Assembly: GCF_042485795.1 (NCBI RefSeq)
Contig: NZ_CP169368.1
Coordinates: forward strand, 2,108,001-2,172,000
Origin: Lonepinella sp042485795
GTDB taxonomy: Bacteria; Pseudomonadota; Gammaproteobacteria; Enterobacterales; Pasteurellaceae
DNA length: 64,000 nt
Reading direction: 5' to 3'
Shown: one piece after another, positions 16,701-24,553 of the stretch
How positions within the stretch are numbered: position 1 is the stretch's first letter
Layout of the letters: every line of letters begins with the position of its first letter
Notes under the pieces: model-generated
The model's input: only the letters and a program-made list of their open reading frames with translations
What the model was told of the DNA's origin: nothing
Database searches by the model: none
Made by a program: the position numbers and the translations under genes

Positions 16701-17611
16701 GGCGAAATCGCTGTTGGGTGGTTGTGGGTTTCCACTTTCATCAAAATATGAGCATCTTCATTGTGATAGCGATATTGCCCGTCTTGATCGGGGAAAAAAC
16801 GCCCCACTTTTGAGCCACTCATCACCGCCGCATTATCTTTGTAAGCCGACAGCACATAATCAGGGGTTTTCTCAAAGGTGTTTTTGATCATTTTAAACAA
16901 GGATTTTTCTTGTTTTTCACCGTCAATCACCCAATCCGCATTAAAGATTTTATGGCGGCAATGTTCCGAGTTGGCTTGTGCGAACATATACAATTCAATG
17001 TCCACGGGGTTACGCCCAAGTGCGGTGAAATTTTCCACCAAATAATCAATTTCATCTTCCGCCAACGCCAAGCCTAAATTGACGTTAGCCTGTTCTAACG
17101 CCTTGCGACCACCGCTCAAAATATCCACCGTGGTAAAGGCTTTTGGCTCTTGCTGATCAAATAATTTTGCTGCATCTTGCGGATCACGCACCACATTTTC
17201 CATCATTCGGTCGTGAATATGAGAACACAATTTCGCCTGTTCATCTTCCGTTAAGGCACATTCAAACTCAAAATAAAACGCCAAACCACGCTCTAAGCGT
17301 AACACTTTATCTAAACCGCAGTTATGGGCAATATCAGTGGCTTTAGATGACCAAGAAGAAATCGTGCCAACTCTTGGAATGACCACAAAACAGTCACCCT
17401 GCGGTTCATGTTGTGCCAAGGTTGGACCGTAATGTAATAATTCTTCTAATTCTTTACTTTCTTCTACATTTAATGCTGATGTTAAATTGGCAAAATGCAC
17501 ATATTCTGCATAACAAGATTTAACGGGTAAATTAGCTTTTTGAAAACGCACTGACAACTGTTTCGAACGAAATTCTGATAAGGCTGGTGAGCCTCGGAAA
17601 ATTTGGAACAT
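13718..17611 (-). CDS. purL: Phosphoribosylformylglycinamidine synthase
   Basis: PurL catalyses the fourth step of purine synthesis: FGAR plus glutamine and ATP gives FGAM. The 1297-residue length is that of the large single-chain enzyme of gammaproteobacteria. The N-terminal linker part is followed by two AIR-synthase-like ATP-binding halves (for example VETHNHPTAISPFPGAATG, FIHDVGAGGLSNAMPELV and IPVGKDSMSMK). The C-terminal class I glutamine amidotransferase carries its nucleophile Cys in ALGICNGCQM (about residue 1137) and a catalytic His in SHGEGRVEF. A PurR operator lies upstream (17677-17692) and a terminator downstream, so it is a single-gene purine-repressed unit. Several uptake signals lie within it. 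Confidence 0.97.
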   Translation of the reverse strand: MFQIFRGSPALSEFRSKQLSVRFQKANLPVKSCYAEYVHFANLTSALNVEESKELEELLHYGPTLAQHEPQGDCFVVIPRVGTISSWSSKATDIAHNCGLDKVLRLERGLAFYFEFECALTEDEQAKLCSHIHDRMMENVVRDPQDAAKLFDQQEPKAFTTVDILSGGRKALEQANVNLGLALAEDEIDYLVENFTALGRNPVDIELYMFAQANSEHCRHKIFNADWVIDGEKQEKSLFKMIKNTFEKTPDYVLSAYKDNAAVMSGSKVGRFFPDQDGQYRYHNEDAHILMKVETHNHPTAISPFPGAATGSGGEIRDEGATGRGAKPKAGLVGFSVSNLVIPGFEQPWENPLSKPNRIASALDIMIDGPLGGAAFNNEFGRPALLGYFRTYEEKVNSFAGEEVRGYHKPIMLAGGIGNIRAEHVQKGEIAVGSKLIVLGGPAMNIGLGGGAASSMASGKSKEDLDFASVQRDNPEMERRCQEVIDRCWQLGDDNPILFIHDVGAGGLSNAMPELVHDGGRGGNFELRKILSDERGMSPLEIWCNESQERYVLAVSPEKLPLFEDLCQRERAPYAVIGEATEELHLTLNDSHFGNKPIDLPMNVLLGKTPKMTRDVQSSAVQNSPVSQHGITLKDALHRVLRLPVVAEKTFLITIGDRSVTGMVARDQMVGPWQIPVSDVAVTTASLDSYHGEAMTIGERAPVALLDFAASARLAVAESITNIAATNIGDIKRIKLSANWMSAAGHKGEDAGLYQAVKAVGEELCPALGLTIPVGKDSMSMKTTWQEDGEQKSVTAPLSLVISAFARVEDVRKTVTPQLRTDQGVTRLLLIDLGEGKNRLGATALAQVYKQLGDKPADVVNVSLLKNFFNAMQTLVQKGNLLAYHDRSDGGLIVTLAEMAFAGHCGVSVHISTLGDNDLSVLFNEELGAVIQVRESELNAVRDVLSQHGLLHLTKELGYVTENDEFEIYRGNKLLLSEKRSELRGIWAELTHQMQRLRDNPECADQEFAAKKNADDKGFSAHLSYDVNKDVAAPYIAKGLKPRIAILREQGVNSHVEMAAAFDRAGFATIDVHMSDLHNARHNLKDFNALVACGGFSYGDVLGAGGGWAKSILFNTALLDQFQAFFEREDTLALGICNGCQMISNLAEIIPGTENWPRFVRNTSERFEARAALVRINENHSPWFAGMAGSHMPIAVSHGEGRVEFKHENQLQGLREQGLIIAQYVDNNIQPTEMYPANPNGSVEGITALSNNNGRVAIMMPHPERVFRAVSNSWYPKQWNEDGAWMRLFRNARVFFK

Positions 17612-17676
17612 TGGATTTTTCCTTGCTTAATGTGGAATGAATAAAACTCACTTATTATAAAGGAAAAGAATGGATA

Positions 17677-17692
17677 ACGAAAACGTTTGCGT
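17677..17692. promoter_or_regulatory. PurR operator of purL
   Basis: ACGAAAACGTTTGCGT differs from the PurR consensus ACGCAAACGTTTGCGT at one position and lies 66 bases before the purL start. Repression by PurR with hypoxanthine or guanine is expected from the E. coli model. Confidence 0.85.
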
Positions 17693-17724
17693 AAAAATTA
17701 AAAATAAAATATCAAAAAAGCAAA

Positions 17725-17751
17725 AAGCCGTTATCATTATGATAACGGCTT
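17725..17751 (-). terminator. Terminator of tRNA-Ser
   Basis: A perfect 13-base-arm inverted repeat (first arm AAGCCGTTATCAT) around a single base. On the minus strand it is followed by TTTGCTTTTTTG. It lies just downstream of the tRNA and separates it from the purL promoter. Confidence 0.85.
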
Positions 17752-17763
17752 CTCTGAATTGAG

Positions 17764-17853
17764 TGGCGGAGGAAGTGAGATTCGAACTCACGGAGGGCGT
17801 AAACCCTCGCCGGTTTTCAAGACCGGTGCCTTCAACCGCTCGACCATTCCTCC
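17764..17853 (-). tRNA. serT: tRNA-Ser(UGA)
   Basis: On the minus strand the 90-base gene starts GGAGGAATGGTCGAGCGG and ends in an encoded CCA. The acceptor arms GGAGGAA/TTCCTCC pair. The anticodon loop CUUGAAA on a CCGGU/ACCGG stem gives anticodon UGA (codons UCA, UCG). A long variable arm (GAGGGTTTACGCCCTC) and TTCGAATC in the T-loop region are typical of serine tRNA. A strong terminator follows. Confidence 0.97.
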
Positions 17854-17950
17854 GCAGTTGAATGCGTTAGATAATACGAATTTTATAGTGTTCTGTCAAG
17901 AACGAAAAGCATCTCTTAATATCATTTGGTCGTTTTTAAAGCAACAAAAA

Positions 17951-17969
17951 AGCGTCCAAACTGGACGCT
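17951..17969 (-). terminator. rpsO terminator
   Basis: AGCGTCCA (17951-17958) and TGGACGCT (17962-17969), followed on the minus strand by TTTTTTG. It lies 20 bases after the rpsO stop. Confidence 0.88.
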
Positions 17970-17988
17970 CTAAATCAATATATAAGAA

Positions 17989-18258
17989 TTAACGACGTAA
18001 ACCTAAACGTGCAATAATATCTTGATATTTTGCTAAATCTGTACGTTTTAAGTAGTCTAATAATTTACGACGACGAGAAACCATACCTAATAAACCACGG
18101 CGACCGTGGTGATCTTTTTTATGTTCAGCAAAATGAGCTTGTAAATGATTGATTTGTTCAGTTAATAATGCGATTTGCACTTCTGATGAACCAGTATCTT
18201 TTGCATCACGACCGAATTCAGCCACGATTGCTGCTTTTTTTTCTACGCTTAGAGACAT
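17989..18258 (-). CDS. rpsO: 30S ribosomal protein S15
   Basis: S15 binds 16S rRNA early in assembly of the small-subunit platform. The 89-residue protein MSLSVEKKAAIVAEFG to IIARLGLRR is the normal full length, with the conserved DTGSSEVQIALLTEQI and HHGRRGLLGMVSRRRKLLDYL segments. The frame is open ten codons further upstream, but the ATG at 18258 has the ribosome site GGGAG and gives the family N-terminus. In E. coli S15 represses its own translation through the leader; no pseudoknot was modelled here. A terminator follows. The pnp gene, often next to rpsO, is not in this window. Confidence 0.97.
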   Translation of the reverse strand: MSLSVEKKAAIVAEFGRDAKDTGSSEVQIALLTEQINHLQAHFAEHKKDHHGRRGLLGMVSRRRKLLDYLKRTDLAKYQDIIARLGLRR

Positions 18259-18364
18259 TTTTTTACTCCCAAAGAGAATGTTGATCATACATCATTCGCC
18301 GATCTCTAATTCAGCGAAGACAAGGAAATCGTATTGTAACGATTTCAGTAGAAAATGCAATCAA

Positions 18365-19189
18365 TTAATAACCTAATTCGTGCATATTAGGCAAAAATTC
18401 AGCTTGTTGAATACGTTGAACACGGGTTTCTATGCTGCCATCCGATAACAACGTAATTTCTCGCCAAGCTGGTTGTAAAGTATCTAATGTAAAGACATTA
18501 TTATCAGGTTTAAATTGCACACTAGTAGCTGGCGTACACATAATTTGATAGCCATTCCATTGAGCATCTACCTGTTGATGAATATGCCCATGAATAATGC
18601 CTCTCACATTTTCATATTTCAGCAAAATTTGTAATAACTGATGTGCATTGCGTAAATTATGCTGATCCAACCATGCTGAATTAGTCGAAAGCAAATGATG
18701 ATGCAACACTATTAAAGAATAACGTTCTTGATATTCTTGCAACTTATCGTCTAACCAATCAAGTTGATACTGGCTAAGTTCACCATGAGGTACACCATAA
18801 ACTTGGCTATCTAACAGCAAAATCTGCCATTTATTACCCACCAATAAATGTTTATCTGTTTGAATATAATGTTGCTGTTGACTAAATACTTTTTCCATTA
18901 CAGGCTGAAAATCGTGATTACCAGGAATCCAATATACAGGTTTCTCTAATCGATTAATTGCCTGACAGAAATTCAAATAACCTTCTTCGCTAGCATCTTG
19001 CACCAAATCGCCCGTTGCTAACACAAATTGATACTCTGCCACCGATAGCTGGATTTCATTTAATACTTGTTGAAAACTTGCGTAGGTATTAATTCCTAGT
19101 AACTCACTGGTTTTCTGTTTAAACAAATGTGGATCGGTAATTTGAATAAAGCGAATTTTTTCACCATCTTGATCGATACATTCTGCCAT
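18365..19189 (-). CDS. cpdA: 3',5'-cyclic-AMP phosphodiesterase
   Basis: CpdA (Icc) hydrolyses cAMP to AMP and so tunes CRP-dependent regulation; in Pasteurellaceae cAMP-CRP also controls competence. The 274-residue protein is a class III metallophosphoesterase with the metal ligands in FIQITDPHLF, ATGDLVQDAS, PGNHDF, LHHHLL and HGHIHQ. It starts 12 bases after the nudF stop, so the two are in one operon, as in enterobacteria. The surrounding DNA carries no dedicated promoter that I can see. Confidence 0.93.
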   Translation of the reverse strand: MAECIDQDGEKIRFIQITDPHLFKQKTSELLGINTYASFQQVLNEIQLSVAEYQFVLATGDLVQDASEEGYLNFCQAINRLEKPVYWIPGNHDFQPVMEKVFSQQQHYIQTDKHLLVGNKWQILLLDSQVYGVPHGELSQYQLDWLDDKLQEYQERYSLIVLHHHLLSTNSAWLDQHNLRNAHQLLQILLKYENVRGIIHGHIHQQVDAQWNGYQIMCTPATSVQFKPDNNVFTLDTLQPAWREITLLSDGSIETRVQRIQQAEFLPNMHELGY

Positions 19190-19201
19190 TGTTACAATCC
19201 C

Positions 19202-19825
19202 CTATCGCCATTGTTGCTGTAAACGAAGATAATTTAACTGCAACCATTGTAATCCCATAACGGCAATACCATTATCAATTTTACCCTGTTGCAACCACTG
19301 ATAAGCCGTTTCGCGACTTATCACATGCACCTTAATATCCTCATTTTCATCAGCTAACCCGTGCAAGCCTGTGGCTTTACTACTATCTACTTTGCCTGCG
19401 AACAAATGAATCCGTTCAATCACGCCACCTGGGCTATCCCAAACGCTCAAAGCATGTTGTAAATGGGTAATTTCTACACCCGCTTCTTCTTGGCTTTCTC
19501 GCAACGCGACACTTTCTGGTGTTTCATTTTCTTCCACCATACCAGCAATCAGTTCTAATAACCAAGGTGAATTCGGTAATGCTGGATTATAAGCCCCGAT
19601 ACGAACTTGCTCTACTAATACGACACTATCTCGCTCAGGATCATAAGCTATCACTGCTGAAGCAGCTCCTTTAACTAATAATTCTCGAGTGACAATACCA
19701 CTCATTCCACCTGCGAATAATTTATGGCGGAATTGAATTTTCTTCAATTTGAAGAAACCTTTGTATAATAAGGTTTCATCTATAATTTCAATATCTTTTT
19801 GAGTAAATTGAGTAGAGTTAGGCAT
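19202..19825 (-). CDS. nudF: ADP-ribose diphosphatase
   Basis: This Nudix hydrolase cleaves ADP-ribose to AMP and ribose 5-phosphate, limiting reactive ADP-ribose. The 207-residue protein has the full Nudix box beginning GMVEENETPESVALRESQ and continuing EEAGV, fitting GX5EX7REUXEEXGU. The upstream LLVKGAASAVIAYDPERDSVVLVEQ segment forms the first beta sheet. It is followed by cpdA at 12 bases, the typical nudF-cpdA arrangement. No tolC or parE is present locally. The start ATG at 19825 gives the usual N-terminus. Confidence 0.92.
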   Translation of the reverse strand: MPNSTQFTQKDIEIIDETLLYKGFFKLKKIQFRHKLFAGGMSGIVTRELLVKGAASAVIAYDPERDSVVLVEQVRIGAYNPALPNSPWLLELIAGMVEENETPESVALRESQEEAGVEITHLQHALSVWDSPGGVIERIHLFAGKVDSSKATGLHGLADENEDIKVHVISRETAYQWLQQGKIDNGIAVMGLQWLQLNYLRLQQQWR

Positions 19826-19934
19826 AATACTGCTTCCTAATTATTTAAGATTTAAACTTGCATTAGAATACTAAAAAAAAAATATAATGTTTCAATTTTT
19901 TTTTAATTATTTGAACTAGGTCACAAAAAAACTT

Positions 19935-20660
19935 TTATTTAGATGAATTAACAAGGTAATTTAGTTTATTTTGTAACTGATAGGAATGTAATTGATTTTC
20001 TTGCCAACAAAAATATTGAGCATTTTGCACCGCACTTTGTTCAGCAAAAACGGCTAAATAGAAAGGTAACTCGGAGATAAAGGTTAATTCTCCTTGTGGA
20101 CAATAGGCAGAATGCAAAGTTTTAGCCACAGGATCGTGCTGTACTTCACTCAATTTTACAATCCCCACACCTTGAGATTTTAAAATAGCTTCTCGCAAAC
20201 ACCAAATACGATAAAACGCCTGTCTGGGATTAGCTTGCTGGGTGAACCATTGTTGTTCTAACGGTGAAGCAAAATGACGTAAAAGTGCGGTGTAATTTCT
20301 TGTTTTTTCTGGAAATTCTATATCAATTCCTACCATACTTTTTTCATGTTCTGCCACATTTAACACCACCGCAACCCAATCTCCAGAATGGCTAATATTA
20401 AAATCAATATTGTCTATAGGAAATTGTGGGCGACCGCTTGCTGTACGATAAATTTTCCCCAAAAGTGCGGTGTTAATTTCCGCTTTTTGGGCTAAATTCC
20501 ACAATAAAAAGTGAGCAAGTTGGCGACAACGATAGCGTTGTTGTACTCGTAGATTACTATTTTTAGGTAACAAACGGAGCTTTTCAGGAATAAGCTCCAA
20601 AGGCATATTCCCAAAAGGGAAAGATTGTTGGATATTGGCGTAGGCAATGAGTGTTGTCAT
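19935..20660 (-). CDS. 4'-phosphopantetheinyl transferase superfamily protein
   Basis: The 241-residue protein has the Sfp/AcpT-type motifs in order: GRPQFPIDNIDFNISHSGDW, VGIDIEF with the magnesium-binding Asp-x-Glu, and WCLREAILKSQGVG with the Glu and Lys of the third motif. It should transfer the phosphopantetheine arm of CoA to a carrier protein. The length matches the Sfp type, not the short AcpS type. The target is unknown: no polyketide or peptide synthase is nearby. Two uptake signals lie within it. It follows htpG on the same strand after 67 bases containing a small dispersed inverted repeat. Confidence 0.82.
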   Translation of the reverse strand: MTTLIAYANIQQSFPFGNMPLELIPEKLRLLPKNSNLRVQQRYRCRQLAHFLLWNLAQKAEINTALLGKIYRTASGRPQFPIDNIDFNISHSGDWVAVVLNVAEHEKSMVGIDIEFPEKTRNYTALLRHFASPLEQQWFTQQANPRQAFYRIWCLREAILKSQGVGIVKLSEVQHDPVAKTLHSAYCPQGELTFISELPFYLAVFAEQSAVQNAQYFCWQENQLHSYQLQNKLNYLVNSSK

Positions 20661-20691
20661 AAATTATTGTAAATTTGTCATAGTACTCAAC

Positions 20692-20717
20692 GGGCGGACA
20701 CACAAGTCCGCCTCTAC
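20692..20717. repeat. Small dispersed-type inverted repeat
   Basis: GGCGGAC (20693-20699) and GTCCGCC (20706-20712) with a five-base centre ACACA, in the gap between htpG and the phosphopantetheinyl transferase. GC-rich hairpins of this GGGCGGAC...GTCCGCC form are scattered in intergenic DNA of related genomes as far as I recall. No T-run follows, so it is not an obvious terminator. Confidence 0.5.
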
Positions 20718-20727
20718 AATTATTGGA

Positions 20728-22608
20728 TTACCCCAACAAGCCATTCATTCGCTTAATAAACGCCGTTGGATTTTCCAACGTACCCCGTTCCGCAAACATC
20801 GCTTGTTCTAGCAATAATTCCACCCAGTTAGCAAATTCGCTTTCATCTGTTAAATCAGCGACCTTTTTTACTAAAGCATGATCTGGATTAAGCTCAAAGG
20901 TGTATTTCACTTCAGGCACAGGCTGACCGCTCATCGCAAAGAGTTTTGCCATTTGGGTGGTCATTTGATCGTTGTCCGTAGATACCACCGCTGGTGTATC
21001 GGTCAAACGGTGGGTTAAACGCACGTCTTTGACACGTTCACCAAGCAAAGTTTTGACTCGCTCCACAAAAGAACCTAGCTCTTTTTCTGCTTCTTTTTGG
21101 CTGTCATCTTGTTTATCTGCCAAATCGCCTAAGTCTAAATCGGCTTTGGTGATCGGCTGTAACGGTTTGCCGTCAAATTCGGTTAAATAACTTAACATCC
21201 ATTCGTCAATACGATCGGAAAGCAACAACACTTCAATGTCTTTTTTGTTGAACAATTCCAAATGCGGACTGTTTTTTGCCGCTGTGTAGCTGTCTGCCGT
21301 GATGTAGTAAATCGCTTTTTGTCCGTCTTTCATGCGAGCAATATAGTCTTCAAAAGACACATTTTGCTCAGAACTATCATTCTTACTTGATGCAAAACGA
21401 TAGAGTTTCGCAATCTGTTCTTTGTTAGCGAAATCTTCTGCTACGCCCTCTTTTAACACTAAGCCAAATTCTTTCCAGAAGCCCAAGTATTTTTCATTAT
21501 CCTCTTTGGCTAATTTTTCCAACATTTGCAACGCCCGTTTAGTCAAGGCTTTACGCAATGCCGCCGTGGTTTTGTTATCTTGCAAAATCTCACGAGAAAC
21601 GTTTAATGGCAAATCGTTGCTGTCTAACAACCCTTTCATAAAACGCAAGTAATTCGGCATAAAGACTTCCGCATCGTCCATAATAAACACGCGTTGTACA
21701 TAGAGTTTCAATCCGTGTTTTTGCTCACGATTAAATAAATCCCATGGGGCTTTGCTTGGCACATACAACAGGCTAGTATATTCTTGATTGCCCTCGACCT
21801 TATTATGTTGCCACAACAATGGATCGGCAAAATCATGGCTTAAATGTTTGTAAAATTCTTTGTATTCTTCATCGGAAATCTCGCCTTTGGATCTTGTCCA
21901 CAAGGCTTGGGCTTTGTTGATTTTTTCCCATTTTACGCCTGTTTCTTTGCCCTCATCATCATATTCTTTAGCTAAAATTTCCACAGGCAAGCCGATATGA
22001 TCGGAATATTTGCCGATAATCTCACGCAACCGCCAATCGTTTAAAAATTCTTTTTCATCTTCACGCAAGAATAGGGTGATTTCCGTGCCACGTTGTTTTT
22101 TCTCAATATCTTCAACGGTGTATTCGCCCTCACCATTTGAGATCCAAAGTACGCCTTTTTCCGCCGATTCACCAGCCGCACGGCTACGTACTTCCACTTT
22201 GTCCGCCACAATAAACGCAGAATAGAACCCCACCCCAAATTGACCAATTAATTGGCTATTTTTCGCCTGATCTTGCCCAAGTGCGGTTAAAAATTCTTTG
22301 GTTCCTGATTTTGCCACCGTGCCGAGATTATCAATAATCTGCTCACGGTTCATACCAATCCCATTATCACTAATGGTCAATGTGCCTTTGCTTTCATCAA
22401 ATTTAATGCGAACGTGCAAATCGCCATCGCCCTCATAAAGCTCTGGTGCTGATAGGGCTTTAAAGCGTAATTTATCTGCCGCATCGGAAGCATTGGAAAT
22501 TAACTCACGTAAGAAGATTTCTTTGTTTGAATAAAGTGAGTGAATCATCAGATGCAATAATTGTTTCATTTCCGATTGAAAGCCACGAGTTTCTTGATTT
22601 TTGCTCAT
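20728..22608 (-). CDS. htpG: Molecular chaperone HtpG (Hsp90)
   Basis: HtpG is the bacterial Hsp90, an ATP-driven dimeric chaperone in the cytoplasm. The 626 residues match the family. The N-terminal GHKL ATPase has LRELISNASDAADKLR, ISDNGIGMNREQ and IGQFGVGFYSAFIVADKV. The middle domain and the C-terminal dimerisation domain follow, and no MEEVD tail is present, as expected for bacteria. A sigma-32 type promoter is visible upstream (22652-22680), supporting heat-shock control. It is followed by the phosphopantetheinyl transferase gene on the same strand. Confidence 0.97.
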   Translation of the reverse strand: MSKNQETRGFQSEMKQLLHLMIHSLYSNKEIFLRELISNASDAADKLRFKALSAPELYEGDGDLHVRIKFDESKGTLTISDNGIGMNREQIIDNLGTVAKSGTKEFLTALGQDQAKNSQLIGQFGVGFYSAFIVADKVEVRSRAAGESAEKGVLWISNGEGEYTVEDIEKKQRGTEITLFLREDEKEFLNDWRLREIIGKYSDHIGLPVEILAKEYDDEGKETGVKWEKINKAQALWTRSKGEISDEEYKEFYKHLSHDFADPLLWQHNKVEGNQEYTSLLYVPSKAPWDLFNREQKHGLKLYVQRVFIMDDAEVFMPNYLRFMKGLLDSNDLPLNVSREILQDNKTTAALRKALTKRALQMLEKLAKEDNEKYLGFWKEFGLVLKEGVAEDFANKEQIAKLYRFASSKNDSSEQNVSFEDYIARMKDGQKAIYYITADSYTAAKNSPHLELFNKKDIEVLLLSDRIDEWMLSYLTEFDGKPLQPITKADLDLGDLADKQDDSQKEAEKELGSFVERVKTLLGERVKDVRLTHRLTDTPAVVSTDNDQMTTQMAKLFAMSGQPVPEVKYTFELNPDHALVKKVADLTDESEFANWVELLLEQAMFAERGTLENPTAFIKRMNGLLG

Positions 22609-22651
22609 TTTATTTTCCTTAAATTGAATTAGTGAATAAAGTATGGGTAGA

Positions 22652-22680
22652 TAGATTAGGTTGAAAATGGAAATTTCAAG
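22652..22680 (-). promoter_or_regulatory. Sigma-32 (heat-shock) promoter of htpG
   Basis: On the minus strand a perfect -35 CTTGAAA (22680-22674) is followed after 13 bases by CCTAATCTA (22660-22652), close to the -10 consensus CCCCATNTA. The predicted start lies about 40 bases before the htpG ATG. Confidence 0.65.
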
Positions 22681-22720
22681 TTTTAAGACAAGAAAAAGTT
22701 AAAATGCAGGGTACAAAAAA

Positions 22721-22740
22721 CCCCGCACTTGCGTACGGGG
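22721..22740 (-). terminator. Terminator of the opacity-like porin gene
   Basis: CCCCG (22721-22725) and CGGGG (22736-22740) close a hairpin that, on the minus strand, is followed by TTTTTTG. It lies 36 bases past the gene's stop, with a second small hairpin (GCCACGCTGTGGC) between. Confidence 0.7.
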
Positions 22741-22775
22741 CTAGGCATATTACGCCACGCTGTGGCTAAATAAAA

Positions 22776-23348
22776 TTAGAAGTTGTAACGAATACCCACT
22801 TTGGCACCGTATTGTTTTACTTTGGTATCATCAAATTTGCCTAAATAATTGTATTCAACACCACCATTCAATGCCCATTTAGGTGTAAATGAATATTGAA
22901 CACCAGCTACAGCACCAATACCTGTTGCATAATCTGATTCAGAGGATGATTTTGTTGTTGTACTTTGCTCGGTTCTCACTTCATATTTATCTATTTTCGC
23001 TTTATTAACAGATAAACGAGCCCCTACATAAGGTTTAAGATCAGAGTTAATCTTAATATCATAAATTGCGGAGAATCCTAGACCTTGCCCTTTTGCGGAA
23101 AAACGCTGAGAGTAAGATTGCTCAACATGAGTGTCTTCCAATTTACCATAATGACTATAATCTAGGGCAAATCGCCAATCATTAAGTTTATACCCCACGG
23201 CAAAACTTGGGCTAAAGCGAGATTTACTTAAATCATCAGTTTTAAGTTTTGAATACCCCAAATCCCCTTGCACATACCAGTTACTTGCACTAGCAGAAGT
23301 AGCTACTGCTAGTGAGCCGATCATAATGGCTAATGCCAATTTTTTCAT
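22776..23348 (-). CDS. Opacity-family outer-membrane beta-barrel protein
   Basis: The 190-residue protein has a signal peptide MKKLALAIMIGSLAVATSASA followed by SNWYVQGDLGYSKLK. Alternating hydrophobic strands build an eight-strand barrel ending in GAKVGIRYNF with the terminal Phe needed for outer-membrane insertion. It resembles the opacity-like porins common in Haemophilus and Pasteurella. Extracellular loops are short and polar (for example around EQSTTTKSSSESDYA). Function may be adhesion or membrane structure; no binding partner can be inferred. It has its own terminator. No repeat tracts for phase variation are seen. Confidence 0.85.
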   Translation of the reverse strand: MKKLALAIMIGSLAVATSASASNWYVQGDLGYSKLKTDDLSKSRFSPSFAVGYKLNDWRFALDYSHYGKLEDTHVEQSYSQRFSAKGQGLGFSAIYDIKINSDLKPYVGARLSVNKAKIDKYEVRTEQSTTTKSSSESDYATGIGAVAGVQYSFTPKWALNGGVEYNYLGKFDDTKVKQYGAKVGIRYNF

Positions 23349-23426
23349 AATAAATCCCTCATATAAGAAAAATAATAAATTCCGCTATTAGTATAACCTT
23401 ATCAAATACATAAATCATTATAAAAT

Positions 23427-23930
23427 TTAATTAGATTCACAAAAATTCAATTTTTTTCGACAAATTCGACAAAAATACACCGCTCTTTCTCGCATAATTT
23501 TATTATGGCGACGTTGACTCAGTTGATGAATTTGGCAATCACAAGCATAAGCATAGGTTTTACCTTGCACCGATTGCACATCAAATTGATGGCAGGTATC
23601 CGCTGGTAATTGAAATAAATTCTGCATAATCCCTTGCCATTCTTTACCATGTGGTTTAACCCGTCCAAACAGTTGATACACTAATAAATGGGCTAATTCG
23701 TGTGGCACCACCTGTTGAATAAATTCTTGTGGATTTTCTAGCAATAAAGTGCGGTTTAATTTGATTAAGTTTTGTGGCAAATAGGCAACACCCGCTTTTA
23801 CTCCTCGCACATCGTAACTGATTGTAGGCATTGGAAATTGACGTTGAAAATGATTTTCTGCCAGTTGTAAACAAGCGGACAAACGGCGTTGAACTTGCAT
23901 TTTTAGGGAGCGGAATTGATCGTTTTGCAT
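23427..23930 (-). CDS. sprT: SprT-family zinc-dependent metallopeptidase-like protein
   Basis: The 167-residue protein has the zinc peptidase motif VVPHELAHLLVYQLFG (HExxH) in its middle and a C-terminal zinc ribbon (CDCQ near residue 130, then FCRICRKKLNFC). This is the bacterial SprT layout, related to the SPRTN/Spartan DNA-protein crosslink proteases, but the bacterial substrate is unknown. Its start is 41 bases after the frr stop, and a strong hairpin (23935-23963) sits where the ribosome site would be. The second ATG (codon 11) is an alternative start. The initiation rate may be low. Confidence 0.9.
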   Translation of the reverse strand: MQNDQFRSLKMQVQRRLSACLQLAENHFQRQFPMPTISYDVRGVKAGVAYLPQNLIKLNRTLLLENPQEFIQQVVPHELAHLLVYQLFGRVKPHGKEWQGIMQNLFQLPADTCHQFDVQSVQGKTYAYACDCQIHQLSQRRHNKIMRERAVYFCRICRKKLNFCESN

Positions 23931-23934
23931 ATTT

Positions 23935-23963
23935 GTAGGGGCGTATTACATTACGCCCCCTAC
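23935..23963. repeat. Short intergenic inverted repeat between frr and sprT
   Basis: GTAGGGGCGTA (23935-23945) faces TACGCCCCCTAC (23952-23963). The hairpin is immediately upstream of the sprT ATG on the minus strand, without a T-run. It looks like a dispersed palindromic unit and may affect sprT translation or protect the upstream mRNA end. Confidence 0.5.
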
Positions 23964-23970
23964 CATAGTA

Positions 23971-24528
23971 TTAAAAATCCATTAACTCTTTTTCTTTATC
24001 CGCTAACACTTCATCGACTTTTTTAATGAACGTATCAGTAATTTTCTGGATTTCTTCTTCTGCTTTACGTTGATCGTTTTCGCTAATTTCTTTGTCTTTT
24101 AACAAGGCTTTGATTTTATCGTTAGCATCACGGCGAACATTACGAATCGCCACCTTACCTTGCTCACCCTCACCTTTGACTAATTTAATTAAGTCACGGC
24201 GACGTTCTTCGGTTAATGGTGGAAGTGGTACACGAATCGTTGTACCAGCAGATGAAGGATTTAAACCTAAATCAGAGGTTAAAATAGCTTTTTCTACTGC
24301 TTGAATCAATGAACGGTCAAAAACCGTTACCGCTAAAGTACGAGCATCTTCTGCCACCACGTTAGCTAATTGGCGTAATGGTGTCGCCGCACCGTAATAA
24401 TCTACTTGAATCGCATCTAATAAAGAGGGTTGAGCTCGTCCCGTACGAATTTTAGCAATATGCCCTTTTAAGGATTCAAGGCTTTTTTCCATACGTTCTT
24501 GTGCGTCTTTTTTAATCTCGTTAATCAT
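23971..24528 (-). CDS. frr: Ribosome recycling factor
   Basis: RRF with EF-G splits post-termination ribosomes. The 185-residue protein has the standard length and sequence: SLESLKGHIAKIRTGRAQPS, the LRQLANVVAEDARTLAV region, IRVPLPPLTEERRRDLIKLV and the C-terminal helix DEVLADKEKELMDF. It follows pyrH after 25 bases, the usual pyrH-frr operon of gammaproteobacteria. Confidence 0.97.
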   Translation of the reverse strand: MINEIKKDAQERMEKSLESLKGHIAKIRTGRAQPSLLDAIQVDYYGAATPLRQLANVVAEDARTLAVTVFDRSLIQAVEKAILTSDLGLNPSSAGTTIRVPLPPLTEERRRDLIKLVKGEGEQGKVAIRNVRRDANDKIKALLKDKEISENDQRKAEEEIQKITDTFIKKVDEVLADKEKELMDF

Positions 24529-24553
24529 TGTTTTTCCTTATATAATTTGAATA

